Assembly (NCBI GenBank): GCA_003526435.1
Contig: DPWF01000382.1
Coordinates: 15,861-26,352, forward strand
From: Chitinophagaceae bacterium
GTDB lineage: Bacteria > Bacteroidota > Bacteroidia > Chitinophagales > Chitinophagaceae
DNA length: 10,492 nt
Reading direction: 5' to 3'
Shown here: positions 7,209 through 10,492 of the stretch, in pieces
How the letters are laid out: each line of letters starts with the position of its first letter
How positions within the stretch are numbered: the first letter of the stretch is position 1
Position numbers and translations under genes: made by a program
Notes under the pieces: generated by a model
What the model saw: the letters and a program-made list of their open reading frames with translations, nothing else
The model's database searches: none
Told to the model about the DNA's origin: nothing

Positions 7209-8651
7209 CTATTTTCCTGCCATGGTAGCGCCTACTGTATCTTTTGTAAGGTCTATCATTGGCTGGGGATATACACCCAGTGCAATAACCACCAACACCA
7301 GCACTACCAATGCCAGTTTAACATTACCGCTGATATCAGTAGCATTTGCTGTAACTGCAGTTGTATTTCCATAAAACACTTTCTGCACCATATTCAACGT
7401 ATACACTGCTGCCAGTATAATACTGATACCTGCAATAGCTGCTATCCATATATTGTAACTGAATAACCCGTTAAACATCAGGAATTCTCCAATAAATGCG
7501 TTGGTCAATGGCAATGCAATATTGGCAAATGCCATTACCAGCAACATGATGGCCAGTGTTGGCGCCTTTTGTGCGAGTCCACCTAAATCACTGAACTTTC
7601 TTGTACCAAGTTGTTGTTCGATGGTGTCGGCCACGATCCAGAGACCAATTACATTTACACCGTGGTTAAACATCTGTATCATCACTCCTTCAAGTCCAAC
7701 ACGGCTGTTGGTAAATAAAGTGGCGCTCATCAGCCCGATATGCGCAATAGAAGAATACGCAATCAGTCTTTTTATATCATCCTGTCTGATAGCAATCAGG
7801 GATGCATATAACATTCCTGTTACAGATAAAATAATAATGATTTGTGCATACTTATCTGCAGCCGCCGGAAAGAATGGCAATAACCATTTGATAACCGCAA
7901 ATATGCCCATTTTTACCATCACACCACTCAGCACCATTGTAGTTGCGGTAGGTGATTGCTCGTATGCATCGGGCTGCCAGGTATGAAAAGGAAATATCGG
8001 CATCTTGATGGCAAATGCAATAAAAAATGCCCAGAATATCCAACCTTGCTGAGCTTCATCTAAATTAAGATTATAGAAAGCCTGAATGTCAAAATTGTTG
8101 GCCGGGTTCTGCAAATACAGGTAGATGATGCCTAAGAGCATAAACAAAGATCCGGCAATTGTATACACGAAGAATTTCATGTTTACCTTTATCCTGTCCT
8201 TGCCACCCCATACAGCACAAATAAAATAAATGGGTATCAATGCCGCTTCCCAACCAATGTAAAACAGAAATGCATCAAGCGCTGTAAACACCACTAATAA
8301 TCCACTTTGCATGAACAGTATCAACGCAAATAGCGCATTTTGACTTCTATAATCATGCTTATATCCAGCTAAGATAATCAGGGGCACCAAAACATTTGTC
8401 AAGATGACGGTTATGATGCTAATTCCATCAATTCCAATATGAAAATCAATTCCCAATTCTCCTATCCAGGGATAATGTACAACGAATTGGGTACTTGCAT
8501 CTGGAATGAAATTACAAACAATCGCCGTAGTCAGTGCCAGGGAAACAATAGATGAGAAAAGCGCAACGTGCTTTGCGTAGTTCCCCGAAAATGCCGTAAC
8601 CAAAGCTCCAATCAATGGTAATAATATGAGAAGTAGTAAAACTTGTTCCAT
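7209..8651 (-). CDS. nuoM: NADH-quinone oxidoreductase subunit M (complex I, proton-pumping antiporter-like subunit)
   Basis: Middle antiporter-like subunit of the complex I membrane arm. It is 480 residues, somewhat shorter than the E. coli protein (about 509), and a 14-helix polytopic protein by its hydrophobic pattern. Key features: Glu135 in FYIGWEAALIPIYF (TM5 Glu essential for pumping in the family); Lys216 in FAIKMPIFPFHTWQPDAY; Lys247 in VMVKMGIF; DDIKRLIAYSSIAHIGLM from residue 291; and Glu389 in AFIGEFLMF (TM12). The segment FNHGVNVIGLWIVADTIEQQ replaces the FNHG...ALFLLVG form common in proteobacteria; I believe this is normal for Bacteroidota. The start is the ATG at 8651, 21 bp after the nuoL stop, which implies tight co-transcription. 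It ends in TAG at 7211-7209. The NuoM rather than NuoL or NuoN call rests on the gene order and on the GWEA and FIGEF motifs. Confidence 0.96.
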   Translation of the reverse strand: MEQVLLLLILLPLIGALVTAFSGNYAKHVALFSSIVSLALTTAIVCNFIPDASTQFVVHYPWIGELGIDFHIGIDGISIITVILTNVLVPLIILAGYKHDYRSQNALFALILFMQSGLLVVFTALDAFLFYIGWEAALIPIYFICAVWGGKDRIKVNMKFFVYTIAGSLFMLLGIIYLYLQNPANNFDIQAFYNLNLDEAQQGWIFWAFFIAFAIKMPIFPFHTWQPDAYEQSPTATTMVLSGVMVKMGIFAVIKWLLPFFPAAADKYAQIIIILSVTGMLYASLIAIRQDDIKRLIAYSSIAHIGLMSATLFTNSRVGLEGVMIQMFNHGVNVIGLWIVADTIEQQLGTRKFSDLGGLAQKAPTLAIMLLVMAFANIALPLTNAFIGEFLMFNGLFSYNIWIAAIAGISIILAAVYTLNMVQKVFYGNTTAVTANATDISGNVKLALVVLVLVVIALGVYPQPMIDLTKDTVGATMAGK

Positions 8652-8672
8652 TGTGTTTTCTTGAACGATCGT

Positions 8673-10492
8673 TTATAGAGATAAATAAGTATACAATAAC
8701 AATGAGATGATTCCTACCACCATCATAAAAATATAAAATCCAACATTTCCAGATTGCAAGAGCCGCAGTCCTTTACTTGCCTCTGTGGCACCCAAACCCA
8801 GGACATTTACAATTCCGTCTACCACCTTGTTGTCTATAATTTTATAAAAGAACACTGAAATGGCATCAAGCGGCTTTCTGATGATTGTATCATATATCTC
8901 ATCAAAATAAAACTTGTTATAGGAAAGGCTTGTCAGCATAGGGCGTTTCGCCTCATCAGGTACAGGCACATGGTGCTGAGTGATATATTTAACATAAGCA
9001 AACACAATTGATACAATCACACCTAACACAGATACCGCCATTAAGATATACTCTGTAGCATGATCAGGTGATTCTCCTGAATGTTTTATGACTGGCTCAA
9101 GCCAATGGGACAACCAATGACCGCCTCCCAATGCTTCTGGGATTCCGATGATACCTCCAATGGCGGAAAGAACAGCCAAAACTATTAGCGGGGCAGTCAT
9201 AGATACTGGAGACTCATGGATTTTTTCTTCGGCATGGTGAGTACCACGGTATTTGCCATAGAAGGTAAGAAACAGCATCCTGAACATATAAAATGCCGTT
9301 AGGAACGCGCCAAATACCGCTATTGCCCATAAAACCTTATCGTGAACATATACGTGCGCTAAAATTTCATCCTTTGAAAAGAAACCTGAAAACGGCGGTA
9401 AACCCGCAATTGCGATCGTTCCGATCAGCATGGTTATAAACGTTATCGGCAACTTTTTTCTCAGGCCGCCCATATGTCTCATATCCTGCTCATGGTGGAG
9501 CGCATGAATGACGGATCCGGCACACAGAAAGAGCAGTGCCTTAAAGAACGCATGCGTAATTACGTGAAAGAAAGCACCATTATAAGCCCCTACCCCTAAT
9601 CCTAAAAACATATAGCCCAGTTGGGACACTGTTGAATAAGCAAGTACTTTTTTTATGTCCGTCTGAGTCAAAGCGATAATCGCCGCGATTATTGCCGTGG
9701 CCAAACCTACAATAGCAATGACGTGTTGAATAAGAGGGGCAAGATCAAATATCAGATTAGATCGTGCAATCATATAAATACCAGCCGTTACCATCGTTGC
9801 GGCATGAATCAACGCCGACACGGGTGTAGGACCTGCCATCGCGTCTGGCAACCAGGTAAACAACGGCACTTGTGCGGACTTTCCGCAGGCACCGATAAAT
9901 AGTAACAGTGCAATTAAAGCGATCGTATTATCGCCTGGCAACATGCTTGCTGCCTGGGGAAAGATCTTTGAAAATTCTACGCTTCCAAAAGTCGTAAAGA
10001 TAAAGAATACGCCTAGCAGAAATCCTAAATCACCAATACGGTTCATTACAAAGGCCTTTTTGGCTGCTGATGCATAACTGCTGTTTGTATACCAAAACCC
10101 AATCAGAAGGTAAGAGCATAGACCTACTCCCTCCCAGCCAATGAACATTACTACATAGTTTGATCCTAAAACAAGTAATAGCATAAAAAAGATAAACAGG
10201 TTCAGGTAGCTGAAGAACTTACCAAAACCCTCATCACTGTGCATATAGCCGATAGAATAAATATGAATCAGAAAGCCTACACCAGTAACTATAAGCAACA
10301 TAATGGAACTTAGCGGATCAACTAAAAAGGAAAGCGGGATGTGCACTGCGCCAGTACTGATCCAGTCGAACAGAAATACTTCATGTGATTTATCCGCGTG
10401 TGAACCCAGCGCTGCGAAGATACCAAGGCTGATTGCAAACGAGACGAATATAACGCTGCTCCCTATAAAGGCAATAAGGTTTTTGGACAATG
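8673..10492 (-). CDS. nuoL: NADH-quinone oxidoreductase subunit L (complex I), N-terminus beyond window edge
   Basis: Distal antiporter-like subunit of complex I, whose long C-terminal lateral helix runs along the membrane arm. The frame is open to base 10492. The codon at 10490 is TTG and should read as Leu within the protein, not a start. Numbering from that codon, family residues are Glu120 (GWEGVGLCSYLLIGFW), Lys204 (ACGKSAQVPLFTWLPDAMAG), His313/Lys317 (HAFFKALLFL) and Lys373 (GFFSKDEIL). From memory these correspond to E. coli NuoL Glu144, Lys229, Lys342 and Lys399, an offset of 24-26, so roughly two dozen N-terminal residues lie outside the window. The Proton_antipo_N and Proton_antipo_M domains are both present. 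The C-terminal 80 or so residues (KPLDAISVFFYKIIDNKVVD...) contain the end of the lateral helix and a last membrane segment. nuoK and the rest of the cluster are expected further right. Confidence 0.96.
   Translation of the reverse strand, partial: LSKNLIAFIGSSVIFVSFAISLGIFAALGSHADKSHEVFLFDWISTGAVHIPLSFLVDPLSSIMLLIVTGVGFLIHIYSIGYMHSDEGFGKFFSYLNLFIFFMLLLVLGSNYVVMFIGWEGVGLCSYLLIGFWYTNSSYASAAKKAFVMNRIGDLGFLLGVFFIFTTFGSVEFSKIFPQAASMLPGDNTIALIALLLFIGACGKSAQVPLFTWLPDAMAGPTPVSALIHAATMVTAGIYMIARSNLIFDLAPLIQHVIAIVGLATAIIAAIIALTQTDIKKVLAYSTVSQLGYMFLGLGVGAYNGAFFHVITHAFFKALLFLCAGSVIHALHHEQDMRHMGGLRKKLPITFITMLIGTIAIAGLPPFSGFFSKDEILAHVYVHDKVLWAIAVFGAFLTAFYMFRMLFLTFYGKYRGTHHAEEKIHESPVSMTAPLIVLAVLSAIGGIIGIPEALGGGHWLSHWLEPVIKHSGESPDHATEYILMAVSVLGVIVSIVFAYVKYITQHHVPVPDEAKRPMLTSLSYNKFYFDEIYDTIIRKPLDAISVFFYKIIDNKVVDGIVNVLGLGATEASKGLRLLQSGNVGFYIFMMVVGIISLLLYTYLSL

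Noticed and set aside
8673..10490. TTG at 10490 as the nuoL start codon
   Set aside because: Alignment of the key Glu/Lys residues with E. coli NuoL from memory leaves about two dozen residues missing, and the frame stays open to the window edge, so the codon is internal Leu.
1..10492. A defence, mobile or otherwise undescribed multi-gene system
   Set aside because: All genes are assignable to respiration, secretion/export or transport, except the C-terminal part of one small exported protein; no nuclease, transposase, reverse transcriptase, toxin or repeat array is present.

Overview
The window looks like chromosome from a member of the Bacteroidota. A Chitinophagaceae-like member of the class Chitinophagia is my best guess, from general resemblance only. 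Three things support the phylum: a secreted multidomain subtilase ending in a type IX secretion (T9SS) type A sorting domain, a promoter matching the Bacteroidota TAnnTTTG type, and the character of the NuoL/M/N proteins. Base composition is moderately AT-rich throughout, and nothing suggests a plasmid, phage or genomic island.

Layout. Positions 1-3465 (+) hold the 3' part of a large secreted S8 protease gene whose start lies left of the window. It is split at 1708-1710 by an in-frame TAA inside its GEVED domain. The same reading frame continues through CARDB-like and Ig-like modules to an intact T9SS sorting domain. A strong intrinsic terminator follows (3480-3518). A compact promoter at 3533-3562 then drives a 238-residue exported protein with a carboxypeptidase-regulatory-like domain (3575-4291, +). 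That gene converges on a leftward block, and the 97-bp gap between them carries a perfect 20-bp inverted repeat.

The leftward block (- strand, transcribed from the right edge) is nuoL (start beyond the right edge), nuoM, nuoN, then a MacB/FtsX-type ABC transporter permease. NuoL, NuoM and NuoN are the three antiporter-like proton-pumping subunits of respiratory complex I and should be co-transcribed with the rest of the nuo cluster to the right. The permease has no ATPase partner in the window and may be read through from nuoN.

Every gap between genes is shorter than about 110 bp and is described below. I found no tRNA, rRNA, CRISPR array, insertion sequence or prophage gene, and no convincing undescribed system. 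The points most worth a second look are the in-frame stop in the protease gene and the palindrome at 4312-4360.
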